Source: DASVEE01 sp036380735 (GTDB lineage: Bacteria > Acidobacteriota > Thermoanaerobaculia > Gp7-AA8). Taken from it: 64,000 nucleotides of DNA. Each line of letters starts with the position of its first letter. The stretch's first letter is position 1. The notes beneath the pieces are model-generated. The model made no database searches, was not told the DNA's origin, and worked only from the letters and a program-made list of their open reading frames with translations. Positions 24,476 to 32,550 of this stretch are shown piece by piece. The stretch spans positions 1 to 64,000 of the forward strand of contig DASVEE010000034.1 of assembly GCA_036380735.1 (NCBI GenBank), written 5' to 3'. The position numbers and the translations under genes were made by a program.

Positions 24476-25576
24476 TTACTGCGGCGCGATCACCGTAATC
24501 AACTGCGTACTGTTGTTCGTGACGCTGGCCAAGGCCCAGAAGCGGCTGCCCGGCGAGAGCGGCTCGACCTCGATGCGCAGACGCAGCGGTGCCGACGCGG
24601 AGCGCGCGAGCTCGATGTTCTGCTGTGCGTACGCGGCCCGGGCGCGGTACGGGCCCTGATCCGTCGTCGAGGCGGTCACGTCGTACGTCGCGATGACTTC
24701 GCCGTCGCTGACGCCTTCGTCGAGCGAGTACACACGCACCCGGAACCGGGCTTCGGTCAGCGCGGCGTCATAGACGCGGAGCGCGATGCGGAACTCCGGC
24801 GCCCACGGCACGTCGAGCAGGCTCGCCGTCGTCGTCAGGAAGTCTTTCTCACGGACGACCGGGATGGCGGTGCCCGCGTTGAGGTTCTGCCGTGACGTAT
24901 CGAGCGCGCGGAGGCTGTACGACACTTTCGACGGATCGTCGCTCGTCACGTACAGCAGACGCGAGACGTTCTGCGTCGGCACGACGAAGAACGCCGGCAG
25001 GTTGTGAATCGACTCCTTCGGCTGCACGGTGTGCCACAGCGGCACCTGCGCCGGGCAGGCCATGTTTGGCGGGCAGACCCACGGCGCGATCTGCACCGGC
25101 GTCGTCCCGTTGTTGCGCAGCCAGAACTCCGTCGCCCACTTCGACCCCTCGGCGCCGTTGACCACGCCGTCGGTGTAGATCGGCACGAGCACCGTTTCGT
25201 AGTTGGCGGAGGACGGGCCGGTGAAGGTGAAGAGGTCGTCTCCGACGACGCTGCGGCCGTCGCCGGTGGTGATCGTCACGTCGACGACACCCGGCTCGTG
25301 AGCCGGCGTCAGGACGACGAGCCGGTCATCCGACTCGACCGTCAGCGTCGCCAGCCGGCCGCCGAAGTAGACGCGCGCGGGGCAGGGGAGCACGCAGGAG
25401 AAGTTCGGCGGGAGGCCGAACTTCTCGCCGGTGATGGTGACCTCCGTGGCGCCGGCAGCCGGGCCGGAGGAGGGGACGATGCTGGTGATGACCGGGTTGG
25501 GGTAGGGATCGGGGAGCTGCGCGAGCGTGGAGAGAGAAACCAGAAGCAGGAGTATCAATAAGACAGTTCGTTTCAC
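24476..25576 (-). CDS. Secreted IPT/TIG-domain protein
   Basis: A 366-residue exported protein starting at GTG with GAGGTG upstream. Signal peptide TVLLILLLLVSLSTLA ends before QLPDPYPN. An IPT/TIG immunoglobulin-like domain covers residues about 28-115: PVITSIVPSSGPAAGATEV, VTITGEKFG and VVDVTITTGDG. The rest is beta-rich and begins TVLVPIYTDGVVNGAEGS, similar to the secreted protein at 9905-10705. A surface or periplasmic adhesion-like role is likely; no enzyme motif is seen. Confidence 0.75.
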   Translation of the reverse strand: MKRTVLLILLLLVSLSTLAQLPDPYPNPVITSIVPSSGPAAGATEVTITGEKFGLPPNFSCVLPCPARVYFGGRLATLTVESDDRLVVLTPAHEPGVVDVTITTGDGRSVVGDDLFTFTGPSSANYETVLVPIYTDGVVNGAEGSKWATEFWLRNNGTTPVQIAPWVCPPNMACPAQVPLWHTVQPKESIHNLPAFFVVPTQNVSRLLYVTSDDPSKVSYSLRALDTSRQNLNAGTAIPVVREKDFLTTTASLLDVPWAPEFRIALRVYDAALTEARFRVRVYSLDEGVSDGEVIATYDVTASTTDQGPYRARAAYAQQNIELARSASAPLRLRIEVEPLSPGSRFWALASVTNNSTQLITVIAPQ

Positions 25577-25723
25577 GAATTACACCTCGTCAGTTACTGC
25601 ACACAAGTGGCGTATCAGCTCAGTTTCCGGAGGGTGATTCCCGAGCAAACCACCCGTCGAAATGCTGACACGCCATAAGTACGGGTGCTCTTGCCGAACC
25701 GTCGCGTGACGCCGCTCACTCGG

Positions 25724-26038
25724 TTACGGTTTCTTTGCAAAAGAGCGGAGGTACGTCACCACGTCCTTGATCTGCGCGGCGTTCATGGCGCTCTTGTACG
25801 ACGGCATCTTTCCCTTGCCGTTGGCGATGGTGGCCTCCAGCTGCTCGTCCGTCTGCTTCTGCACGGTGTCGCTGCGCAGATCGCCCGCTTTCAGCGACTT
25901 TCCGGTCGGCGTGTTGCCGCTGCCGTCGGCGCCGTGGCAGGTGATGCAAGCCTTCCCTTTGTAAAGGTTCGCACCGGCCTCATTGCCGAGGGCGGCAAGA
26001 GACGTGAAAAGGATGAGCACGAGGGTCAGGAGTCGCAT
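25724..26038 (-). CDS. Small c-type cytochrome
   Basis: A 104-residue exported protein. The signal peptide (LTLVLILFTSLAALG) is followed by the heme-binding motif CITCH, with GADGSGNTPTGKSL behind it. The distal ligand Met is probably in GKGKMPSYK. The C-terminal helix AAQIKDVVTYLRSF is typical of class I cytochromes c. It would carry electrons in the periplasm. The start codon is on the other strand of the bases just before the divergent GerMN lipoprotein gene. Confidence 0.9.
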   Translation of the reverse strand: MRLLTLVLILFTSLAALGNEAGANLYKGKACITCHGADGSGNTPTGKSLKAGDLRSDTVQKQTDEQLEATIANGKGKMPSYKSAMNAAQIKDVVTYLRSFAKKP

Positions 26039-26057
26039 GGCCGGAAGGAGAATAACA

Positions 26058-26960
26058 TTGCGTCGTTTTGTCATCTGTCTCGTGCTCGTGACGTTCGGGT
26101 GCACGTCCCCGCAGAAGGAAAGGCCCGTGGAGGGGACGGTGCCGCCGTCGTCGACCGTGGCCGAGGGGACCACGGCGAACGAGGAGACGGTCTGGGCGGA
26201 TGGGACGGAGCCGCCGGATGCGCCCTCCACCGCCACCACGCCATCCACGACGGCCCCACCGACGTCGACCACGACATCGGCGACAACTCCGCAGACGACG
26301 ACCCAGCCTCCTGCCCCGACGCAGCGGGAGATCACGATCGAGAGCGTGCAGATCGCGAATCCGGTGGTCATCACCGGCCGCGCGCGCACGTTCGAGAACA
26401 ACGTGGTGGTTCGCGTGCGCGACGCGCGCGGCAAGCTCCTCACCGAGACGTTCACCACCGCGAACGGCGACATGGGCAACCACAACCCGTACCGCGCGAG
26501 CGTCTGGCTGACGCGCCATCCCGGCAACGCCATCACCGTCGAAGCGCTGGAGTACTCGGCGAAAGACGGTTCGGAGCGCTCCCTCGTCGCCAGGAAGGAG
26601 CCGTTCAACCTCGCGCCGATCGCCGTGGAACTGGCGCTGCCGAGCAGTCCGCAGAGCGACTGCACGAAGACCCGCCTCGTGAAGCGCGAGCTCCCCAGGA
26701 CCGTGTCGATGGCACGCGTGCTGGTCGAGGCGCTGATCGCTGAGCCGTCGCCGTTCCCCAAAGGCTCGCGCGTGCAGTCGGTGAACCTGCGCGATGGAGT
26801 CGTCACGGTCGATTTCAACGAGAGGCTGCGCAACGTGGGCGGCTCCTGCGCCGCGCAGGCGATCCGCGCCTCGGTGACCGGCACGCTGCGGCGGCTGCCC
26901 AACGTGCGTGAAGTGGTGATCACCGCCGCGGGGAATCGGGATCAGGCGCTGCAGCCGTAG
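26058..26960 (+). CDS. Lipoprotein with Gmad2 and GerMN domains
   Basis: A 300-residue lipoprotein. I chose TTG 26058, which has AAGGAG 7 bases upstream and gives a proper signal (RFVICLVLVTFGC); ATG 26037 is an in-frame alternative that overlaps the divergent cytochrome start. A Thr/Pro-rich linker is followed by a Gmad2-like Ig domain (NPVVITGRARTFENNVVVR, TANGDMGNHNPYRASVW). A GerMN-like domain follows (ARVLVEALIAEPSPFPKG, VNLRDGVVTVDFNERL, REVVITAAGN). These domains are named from spore germination proteins but are common in non-sporulating bacteria, where they are probably envelope-associated. Confidence 0.8.
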   Translation: MRRFVICLVLVTFGCTSPQKERPVEGTVPPSSTVAEGTTANEETVWADGTEPPDAPSTATTPSTTAPPTSTTTSATTPQTTTQPPAPTQREITIESVQIANPVVITGRARTFENNVVVRVRDARGKLLTETFTTANGDMGNHNPYRASVWLTRHPGNAITVEALEYSAKDGSERSLVARKEPFNLAPIAVELALPSSPQSDCTKTRLVKRELPRTVSMARVLVEALIAEPSPFPKGSRVQSVNLRDGVVTVDFNERLRNVGGSCAAQAIRASVTGTLRRLPNVREVVITAAGNRDQALQP

Positions 26961-27072
26961 AGGGAACGATAGGACCAATAGGACGAATGGGACCTATAGG
27001 ACGAATAGGACCTCCGTTGCAGTCCTATTCGTCCTATCCGTCCTGTAGGTCCCATTTCGTCCTATCGTCCCC
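26961..27072. repeat. 9-bp inverted repeat element, short loop
   Basis: Left arm 26961-27013 (AGGGAACGATAGGACC onward) starts immediately after the stop codon of the GerMN gene. Right arm 27022-27072 ends CCTATCGTCCCC. The loop is only about 8 bases, so the transcript could fold into a roughly 50-bp imperfect hairpin. Confidence 0.9.
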
Positions 27073-27075
27073 CTG

Positions 27076-27081
27076 TACACT
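27076..27081 (+). promoter_or_regulatory. -10-like box of the 5'-nucleotidase-like gene
   Basis: TACACT ends 7 bases before ATG 27089, with no Shine-Dalgarno. The -35 position would lie in the repeat arm. Confidence 0.42.
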
Positions 27082-27088
27082 CCCCGCG

Positions 27089-28363
27089 ATGCGCAAGCTT
27101 CTGCTGGCACTGCTGTTCACCACCACGGCCGCCCACGCCCAGACCGTCCCCGTGCTGCACTTTTCCGACTACCACTCCCATGCGCTGCCGTTCTACTCCG
27201 AGGGGCGGGAGTCGCAGGGGGGAATCGCGCGTGCCGTCGCTTACCTGAAACGGGAGAAGGCGAAGGGGGCGCTCGTCTTCAGCGGCGGCGACATGATCAA
27301 CAAGGGCTCGCCGGCGTGGTCCGACCGCTACACGTGCGCGGAGTGGCCGTGGCTGAACAACCTCGTCGACGCCATGGCCTTCGGCAACCATGAGGCGGAT
27401 TACGGCCTCGAAGCCTACGAGCGCTGCGCGGACCGCCTCACGTATCCGGTGCTCAGCGCCAACACGACCGGCTTCCGCCGCGCGCGCATCATCGAGACGC
27501 GAGGCGTCAAGCTCGGCGTCTTCGCCGTCGCCGGTGACGACTTCCCTCAACTCGTGAAGCAGCCGGGCCTCGTTTTCAGCGACCCCGTTGCCGCCGCGCG
27601 CGAGACCGTGCGCGAGCTGCGTGCCGCCGGAGTGGATGCGATCGTCATGATCGGCCACCAGCACACGGAGCAGGACTACGAGCTCGCCCAGGCGGTCGAA
27701 GGGATCGACGTCATCTTCGGCTCGCACAGCCACCACAAGCAGACGCTGACGCAGATCCCCGGCACGCGCACCTGGTTCATCGCCCCGTTCCAGTACCTCA
27801 CGTACATCAGCCGCGTCGAGCTGACCTTCGCCGAAGGCCGCCTCACCGCCGTCACCGGCGGGTTGGTCCCCGTCGACGCCACCCTCGGCGAAGACGAAGA
27901 GGTCGCACGCAAAGTGGCGCGGATGCAGAGCGACCTCGAAACCGATCCCCGCTACCGCGAGCTCTTCGTGCCGCTCTTCACGCTGCCATCGGCGCTGACC
28001 GTCGAGGCGCTCGGCGCGCGCACCGTGAAGCTGATGCGCGAATCCGCGCAGGCGGACGTGGCCCTCTCCACGACGAGCAGCTTCCGCCAGCCGCTCCCGG
28101 CCGGTGTCATTACCATGGACATGCTGATGGCCGCGCTGCCGTACGACAACGCGCTGGTGGTCTGCACGATGGGGGGCGCCGAATTGCGCCGCGTGCTGGC
28201 GCAGGGTGACGCGTACGTGGATGGGCCGGCCAGCATCCGCGATGACCGCACCTATCGTGTGGCCACCACCGACTACGCCGCGCACGTGGCGTACAAGTTC
28301 ACGTGCAAGCCGGAAGATACGGGGAAGAAGGTGCGGGGGGTGTGGACGGGGAAGGAACGATAG
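27089..28363 (+). CDS. Secreted 5'-nucleotidase-family metallophosphatase
   Basis: A 424-residue exported phosphoesterase. Signal peptide KLLLALLFTTTAAHA is followed by the metal-binding order HFSDYHSHALPF, VFSGGDMINKG, AFGNHEADYG, MIGHQHTEQD and FGSHSHHKQT, the classical five calcineurin-like blocks. The C-terminal 5_nucleotid_C domain has LMAALPYDNALVVCTMGG and YRVATTDYAA. It probably hydrolyses nucleotides or sugar phosphates in the periplasm. The TAG stop is in the edge sequence GAACGATAGGAC of the following element. Confidence 0.9.
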   Translation: MRKLLLALLFTTTAAHAQTVPVLHFSDYHSHALPFYSEGRESQGGIARAVAYLKREKAKGALVFSGGDMINKGSPAWSDRYTCAEWPWLNNLVDAMAFGNHEADYGLEAYERCADRLTYPVLSANTTGFRRARIIETRGVKLGVFAVAGDDFPQLVKQPGLVFSDPVAAARETVRELRAAGVDAIVMIGHQHTEQDYELAQAVEGIDVIFGSHSHHKQTLTQIPGTRTWFIAPFQYLTYISRVELTFAEGRLTAVTGGLVPVDATLGEDEEVARKVARMQSDLETDPRYRELFVPLFTLPSALTVEALGARTVKLMRESAQADVALSTTSSFRQPLPAGVITMDMLMAALPYDNALVVCTMGGAELRRVLAQGDAYVDGPASIRDDRTYRVATTDYAAHVAYKFTCKPEDTGKKVRGVWTGKER

Positions 28364-28872
28364 GACGAATAGGACGAATTGGACCGATAGGACAGATAGG
28401 ACGAATAGGAAGGAAGCCATGAATGGCATCGCGCAAGCCATGAATGGCATCGCGCGACCCATGAATGGCATCGCGCATCCCATGAATGACATCGCGCGAC
28501 CCATGAATGGCATCGCGCAACCCATGAATGGGATCGCGCAACCCATGAATGGGATCGCGCAACCCATGAATGGGATCGCGCAACCCATGAATGGCATCGC
28601 GCATCCCATGAATGACATCGCGCGACCCATGAATGGCATCGCGCAACCCATGAATGGGATCGCGCAACCCATGAATGGCATCGCGCAAGCCATGAACGGC
28701 ACGCGCAAGCCGTGAATGGCATCGCGCAAGCCATGAATGGCACGCGCAAGCCATGAATGGCCGCGCGGAAGGCACACGGCCGTCGTTCCATCTGTCCTAC
28801 AGGACGAATAGATCAGCCGTGACCGTCCTATGAGTCCTATAGGTCCTGTTTGTCCTATTCGTCCCATCGTTC
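28354..28872. repeat. Composite 9-bp element enclosing a 21-bp tandem array
   Basis: Left arm 28354-28411 (GGAACGATAGGACG onward). Right-arm fragments lie at 28784-28800 and 28825-28872 (ending CCCATCGTTCG), with a small left-type piece at 28801-28814. The space between is taken by the 21-bp array at 28419-28771. This fills the 513-base gap between the converging phosphatase and response regulator genes. Confidence 0.85.
28419..28771. repeat. 21-bp tandem array, about 17 units
   Basis: Unit ATGAATGGCATCGCGCAACC plus one base. Thirteen units of exactly 21 bp run from 28419 to 28691; later ones are 20 or 21 bp and decay. A three-unit block at 28461-28523 is repeated at 28587-28649, so the array also grew by 126-bp duplication. 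On the plus strand, units read MNGIAQP in one open frame (28419-28715, 98 codons) with AGGAAGGAA upstream; whether it is translated is unknown. There are no unique spacers, so it is not CRISPR. Confidence 0.95.
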
Positions 28873-28876
28873 GCTG

Positions 28877-29479
28877 TCACAACCACCCCTTCTCCCGCGC
28901 AATCCGCGCCGCCTCCACCCGGTTCCCCGCACCCAGCTTGTTGATCGCCTCGGACAGGTAATTGCGCACCGTCCCCTCGGATAGATGCAGCGTGCCGGCG
29001 ATGTCGGCGCTGGTCTGGCCTTCGCCGGCCATGCGCAGGACCTGGCGTTCGCGGTCGGTCAGCGGATCCGGCTCGCTCCACGCTTCGGCGGCCAGCTCCG
29101 GGTCGACGACGCGGCCTCCCTGGCGCACGCGGCGGACCGCGTTCGCGAGCTGCTCGGCGGGGGAGTCTTTCAGCAGGTAGCCCGATGCTCCCGCTTCGAG
29201 CGCGCGGCGCAGGTAACCGCCGCGGGCGAACGTCGTCAGGATGATCACGCGCGTTGGGAGTTGCACGCGGCGCACGGCCGCGGCCAGTTCGAGGCCGGTC
29301 ATCTTCGGCATCTCGATGTCGGTCAGCAGCACGTCGGGTTTGTGCGTCTCGCAGAGCGCGAGCGCCGCTTCGCCGTCGTGTGCGCGGCCGACGACCTCGA
29401 TGTCGCCTTCGATCTCCAGCAGCGCCGCGAGCGCGCCCAGCACCATCGCCTGATCTTCGGCGATGACGACGCGAATCAC
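28877..29479 (-). CDS. LuxR/NarL-family response regulator (DesR-like)
   Basis: A 200-residue two-component regulator. Receiver domain: acidic pocket VVIAEDQAMV, phosphoacceptor Asp in LLTDIEMPKMTG, Thr in ILTTFARGGY and Lys in YLLKDSPAEQ. The C-terminal LuxR helix-turn-helix has LTDRERQVLRMAGEGQTS, SADIAGTLHLSEGTVRNYL and AINKLGAGNR. The start is a GTG overlapping the kinase stop (GTGA). It probably controls the neighbouring ABC exporter genes in answer to the membrane kinase. Confidence 0.95.
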   Translation of the reverse strand: MIRVVIAEDQAMVLGALAALLEIEGDIEVVGRAHDGEAALALCETHKPDVLLTDIEMPKMTGLELAAAVRRVQLPTRVIILTTFARGGYLRRALEAGASGYLLKDSPAEQLANAVRRVRQGGRVVDPELAAEAWSEPDPLTDRERQVLRMAGEGQTSADIAGTLHLSEGTVRNYLSEAINKLGAGNRVEAARIAREKGWL

Positions 29480-30564
29480 GCCGTCTCCCGGATCTGCGCG
29501 GCGACGAACGTCAGCGGCAGCGTCATCGTCAGCACGGTGCCCACGGAGTTGTCGCGCGTCAGTTTCCCGCCGAGCGCCTGCAGCCGCTCCCGCATGCCGG
29601 TGAGGCCGTCGCCGAACGGCGCGCTCGTGCCGCGGCCGTCGTCGGCGATCGTCATCACGATTTCTTCGCCCTGGTGGCGCAGCGCGATGCGGCAGTGCTT
29701 CGCGCTCGCGTGGCGCACGATGTTCGTCACCGCTTCGCGCATCGCCAGCGCGAGGACCACCTCGTGCGAGGGCGGCAGGGCGATGTTGTCGAGCTGCGCT
29801 TCGAGCGCCACACCGGCGGTGGTGAGCGTCGCGCGCGTCTCCTCCAGCTCCGCCTGCAGCCCGCCGCTGCGATAGCCGCGGACGGCGGCACGGACCTGCA
29901 TGAGCGCATCGCGCGAGATCCGCTCCACGTCCTTGATCTCGCTGCGGGCGCGCTCCGGATCGAGCTTCGAGGCCAGCTCCGATTTCAGGATGATGACGGA
30001 GAGCGTGTGCCCGAGGAGGTCGTGAAGGTCGCGGGCGATGCGCTCGCGCTCCGCGACTTTTGCCAGATGCTCGATCTCCTCCTGCGCCATCTTCAGGCGC
30101 GCGTTGGAGCGGCCGACCTGCGAGAAGTGCACGTTGATGCCGCCCACCAGCACCGTGAAGATCAGCGGCCACGAGGCGCTGAACCAGTCGCGCTGCAGGA
30201 CGATCGCTTCAACCGCGGCGACGGCGGTGATGAGCGCGATCGCCCGCACCGCGCGCGAGGGGCGGGCCATGTAGCCGGCGTGCCCCGCGGCGTAGATGAA
30301 GAACGCGCCCGCGCCATAGGAGACCGGCCAGAACGCGACGCCCATCGCCGTGATCGCCGCGATGATCAGATCGTTCTCGAGCCCGCGCGCCCAGTAGCCG
30401 CGCAGGTAGAGGACGGTGAAAGCGGCGGTGGCGCCGAGGTACAGCAGCCACTGCTCCACGCCCTGGCGCGAGGCCATCACCGGCGTCAGTGCGAACGGCA
30501 CGACGTAGATCAACCACGCGTAGGGCGTCCAGCCGAGCTGGTGGTTTTTCGGGATCAGTGGCAT
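29476..30564 (-). CDS. DesK-like membrane sensor histidine kinase
   Basis: A 362-residue kinase with about five membrane helices in residues 15-150 and no large outer domain. The HisKA_3 phosphorylation motif is ERERIARDLHDLLGHTLS. ATPase boxes are REAVTNIVRHASAKH (N box) and TIADDGRGTS followed by GLTGMRERLQALGG. This layout matches DesK-type kinases that sense membrane state. It overlaps the response regulator gene and is followed upstream by ABC permease and ATPase genes on the same strand. Confidence 0.94.
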   Translation of the reverse strand: MPLIPKNHQLGWTPYAWLIYVVPFALTPVMASRQGVEQWLLYLGATAAFTVLYLRGYWARGLENDLIIAAITAMGVAFWPVSYGAGAFFIYAAGHAGYMARPSRAVRAIALITAVAAVEAIVLQRDWFSASWPLIFTVLVGGINVHFSQVGRSNARLKMAQEEIEHLAKVAERERIARDLHDLLGHTLSVIILKSELASKLDPERARSEIKDVERISRDALMQVRAAVRGYRSGGLQAELEETRATLTTAGVALEAQLDNIALPPSHEVVLALAMREAVTNIVRHASAKHCRIALRHQGEEIVMTIADDGRGTSAPFGDGLTGMRERLQALGGKLTRDNSVGTVLTMTLPLTFVAAQIRETA

Positions 30565-30585
30565 GCGGTCTCTCTATTGTTGCAT

Positions 30586-30618
30586 TGGTCCCATCGGTCC
30601 TATTCGTCCCATTCGTCC
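30586..30618. repeat. 9-bp repeat, right arm only
   Basis: About four right-type units (GGTCCCATC, GGTCCTATTC, GTCCCATTC) lie between the kinase start and the stop codon of the ABC permease. No left arm is present. Confidence 0.7.
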
Positions 30619-31377
30619 TTACGCGAACCGCTTCCCCTCATCTCTGCGGTAGCCCAGATACGCCAGCGCGATGAAGAGCGCCGTGGACGCGACCAGCGCC
30701 AGCACGTGGGTCGAAGTGGCCAGGCTCGGGCGCCCGCCGCCGATCGCGCGCAGCGCTAGTTGCGAGAGGTGGTACGGCGGCAGGAAGAACGCCAGCGTCT
30801 GCAGCGGCTTCGGGAGGAAAGCGATCGGGACCCACAGGCCGGAGAGAAACGACAGCGGCAAGTAGATGAGGTTCACGAGCGGCACGGCGGACTTTTCACT
30901 CGTGAAGTAACCGAGGGCGAGTCCGAAGGCGCAGAAGGTGGAGGAGCCGGCGATGAGCACCGCGAACAGCCGGAGCCCCTGCCCGAGCGTCAGCGTCACG
31001 CCGGCAGCGAGGATGCCGGTGGCCATCAGCCCGAGCACCACCGCGGCGCTGAAGATCATCGCCATGGCGATCTTCGCCACGAAGTAGGCGCTGATCGGCA
31101 TCGGCGTCGTCCGCTTCGCCTCGAGCAGCCCCTGGCCGCGCTCGAGCGCCACGGTCACGCCGAAGCCGAAGAGCGACGCCCCGATGACGCCGAACGCGCC
31201 GTACGTGGCCACCATGTACGCGGCCATCGTCACCGAACCGATCTGCCGCTGCCCCATCGCCACGCCGAAGAACAGATAGAAGAGGATGGGGAAGAGGATC
31301 GTCGGCAGCGAGTACGCCGGCGTCCGCAGCAGTTTGAGGAATTCGTATTTGATCTCGAGCAGGTGGATGCGCAGCAT
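30619..31377 (-). CDS. ABC-2 type transporter permease
   Basis: A 252-residue integral membrane protein with six predicted helices. It begins LEIKYEFLKLLRTPAYSLPT, typical of ABC-2 permeases, followed by PTILFPILFYLFFGVAMG. The conserved late region YLPLSFLSGLWVPIAFLP matches the ABC-2 signature. Its ATG shares a base with the stop of the ATPase gene (TGATG), showing tight coupling. With the ATPase it would export a drug, lipid or peptide. Confidence 0.93.
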   Translation of the reverse strand: MLRIHLLEIKYEFLKLLRTPAYSLPTILFPILFYLFFGVAMGQRQIGSVTMAAYMVATYGAFGVIGASLFGFGVTVALERGQGLLEAKRTTPMPISAYFVAKIAMAMIFSAAVVLGLMATGILAAGVTLTLGQGLRLFAVLIAGSSTFCAFGLALGYFTSEKSAVPLVNLIYLPLSFLSGLWVPIAFLPKPLQTLAFFLPPYHLSQLALRAIGGGRPSLATSTHVLALVASTALFIALAYLGYRRDEGKRFA

Positions 31378-32129
31378 CAGACTTCTCCTTCACGGTCTTC
31401 GGTCATGGCCACGAATGCGTCTTCCAGCGACGCCGCGTTGCCTTTGATCTCCGCCGGGGTGCCCTCGGCGAGCATCTCTCCCCGATGGATCACGGCGATG
31501 CGGTTCGCCAGCGCCTCCGCCTCGGCGAGGTAGTGCGTCGTCAGCAGCACCGACTTGCCGCGGGCGACGAAGGCACGGATCTGCCGCCAGAGCGCGCGGC
31601 GCGCCTCGACGTCGAGGCCGACGGTCGGCTCGTCGAGGATCAGCAGGTCGGGGTTGCCGCAGATCGCCAGCGCGAACAGCACCCGCTGCTTCTGGCCCCC
31701 GGAGAGGCCGCCGAACTTGCGCTCCTCGAGGCCGTGCAGCCCGGCCGCGTCGAGGATCTCGTCCATCGACAGCGGTTTCGGGTAGTAGCTGGAGAAGAGA
31801 TGGATGTGCTCCCGGACGCGCAACGTCTCCGGCACCTGCGCCGCCTGCAGCATCGCCCCGGTGCGCACGCGATTGACCGCATCGCGAGGATCCGCGCCGA
31901 AGACGCGCACCATCCCGCTGTCGGGCTTGCCGAGCCCGAGGAGGAGCCGCACCGCCGTCGTCTTCCCGGCGCCGTTCGCCCCGAGGAGGGCGAGCAGCTC
32001 ACCGGGCTGGATGGAAAGCGTGAAGTCACGGAGAGCCGTGACCCGCCCGTAGGTCTTGGTGACCCGCCCGAGGTGCGCGGGGAGGGGAGTGTCGGGGATG
32101 GTGGGGAAGGGGAGAGGCAGGGCGCTCAT
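31377..32129 (-). CDS. ABC transporter ATP-binding protein
   Basis: A 250-residue nucleotide-binding subunit. Walker A LLGANGAGKTTAVRLLLG, Q loop region GAMLQAAQVPETLRV, signature LSGGQKQRVLFALAI, Walker B LLILDEPTVGLD and switch His in VLLTTHYLAEAE are all intact. First gene of the operon with the permease and DesK/DesR-like pair, an arrangement common for self-regulated exporters. Confidence 0.96.
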   Translation of the reverse strand: MSALPLPFPTIPDTPLPAHLGRVTKTYGRVTALRDFTLSIQPGELLALLGANGAGKTTAVRLLLGLGKPDSGMVRVFGADPRDAVNRVRTGAMLQAAQVPETLRVREHIHLFSSYYPKPLSMDEILDAAGLHGLEERKFGGLSGGQKQRVLFALAICGNPDLLILDEPTVGLDVEARRALWRQIRAFVARGKSVLLTTHYLAEAEALANRIAVIHRGEMLAEGTPAEIKGNAASLEDAFVAMTEDREGEV

Positions 32130-32550
32130 GGAGTAAGGATGGGTTGCGCCGCGCCGGTTGGGGATTGCAGAACGTCAGCGGGAGGGGGTGACGTTTGTCA
32201 GGTGGGAAGGGGCAGTTTGGCCTGTGAGGGCGCAACGGGGGGGCGAAGAATTAAGAATTTCGAATTTCGAATTTCGAATGTTGAACGTCGACATCGCCGC
32301 GCCAGGCGCCTTCGGCGTCCAAGTGCGAATTCGAAATTCGAAAGTCGAAATTCTTAATTCTTCCGCCTTCCCACCCCCTGTCACGTTCCCCTCCGCCCAC
32401 TCGTCTCCCTCTCCGGGAGGTGATGCCCCCCTAGCTCAAACCTCACCTCATGGATATCATGCGCCCGTTATGGAGTCTTCGCGCGCTTCGACGCGCGCCT
32501 CTTCCGTCGCACCCACACTGCCACCCCCCCATCGCGAGGTGAACTCCGAA
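32130..32550. other. Intergenic region between the ABC exporter and sdhC
   Basis: This 421-base divergent region has no credible gene. It should hold promoters for both operons, but none is clear to me. Its only strong structure is the AT-rich inverted repeat at 32245-32363. Confidence 0.6.
32245..32363. repeat. AT-rich 7-bp inverted repeat element
   Basis: The left arm GAAGAATTAAG continues as AATTTCG repeated three times (32245-32280). The right arm 32328-32363 is its near-perfect complement, ending CTTAATTCTTC. The GC-rich spacer of about 45 bases includes CGCCAGGCGCCTTCGGCG. The design matches the 9-bp elements but the sequence is unrelated. Confidence 0.92.

Noticed and set aside
28419..28771. 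CRISPR-like array
   Set aside because: Units are contiguous 20-21-bp repeats with no unique spacers, and no cas genes are in the window.
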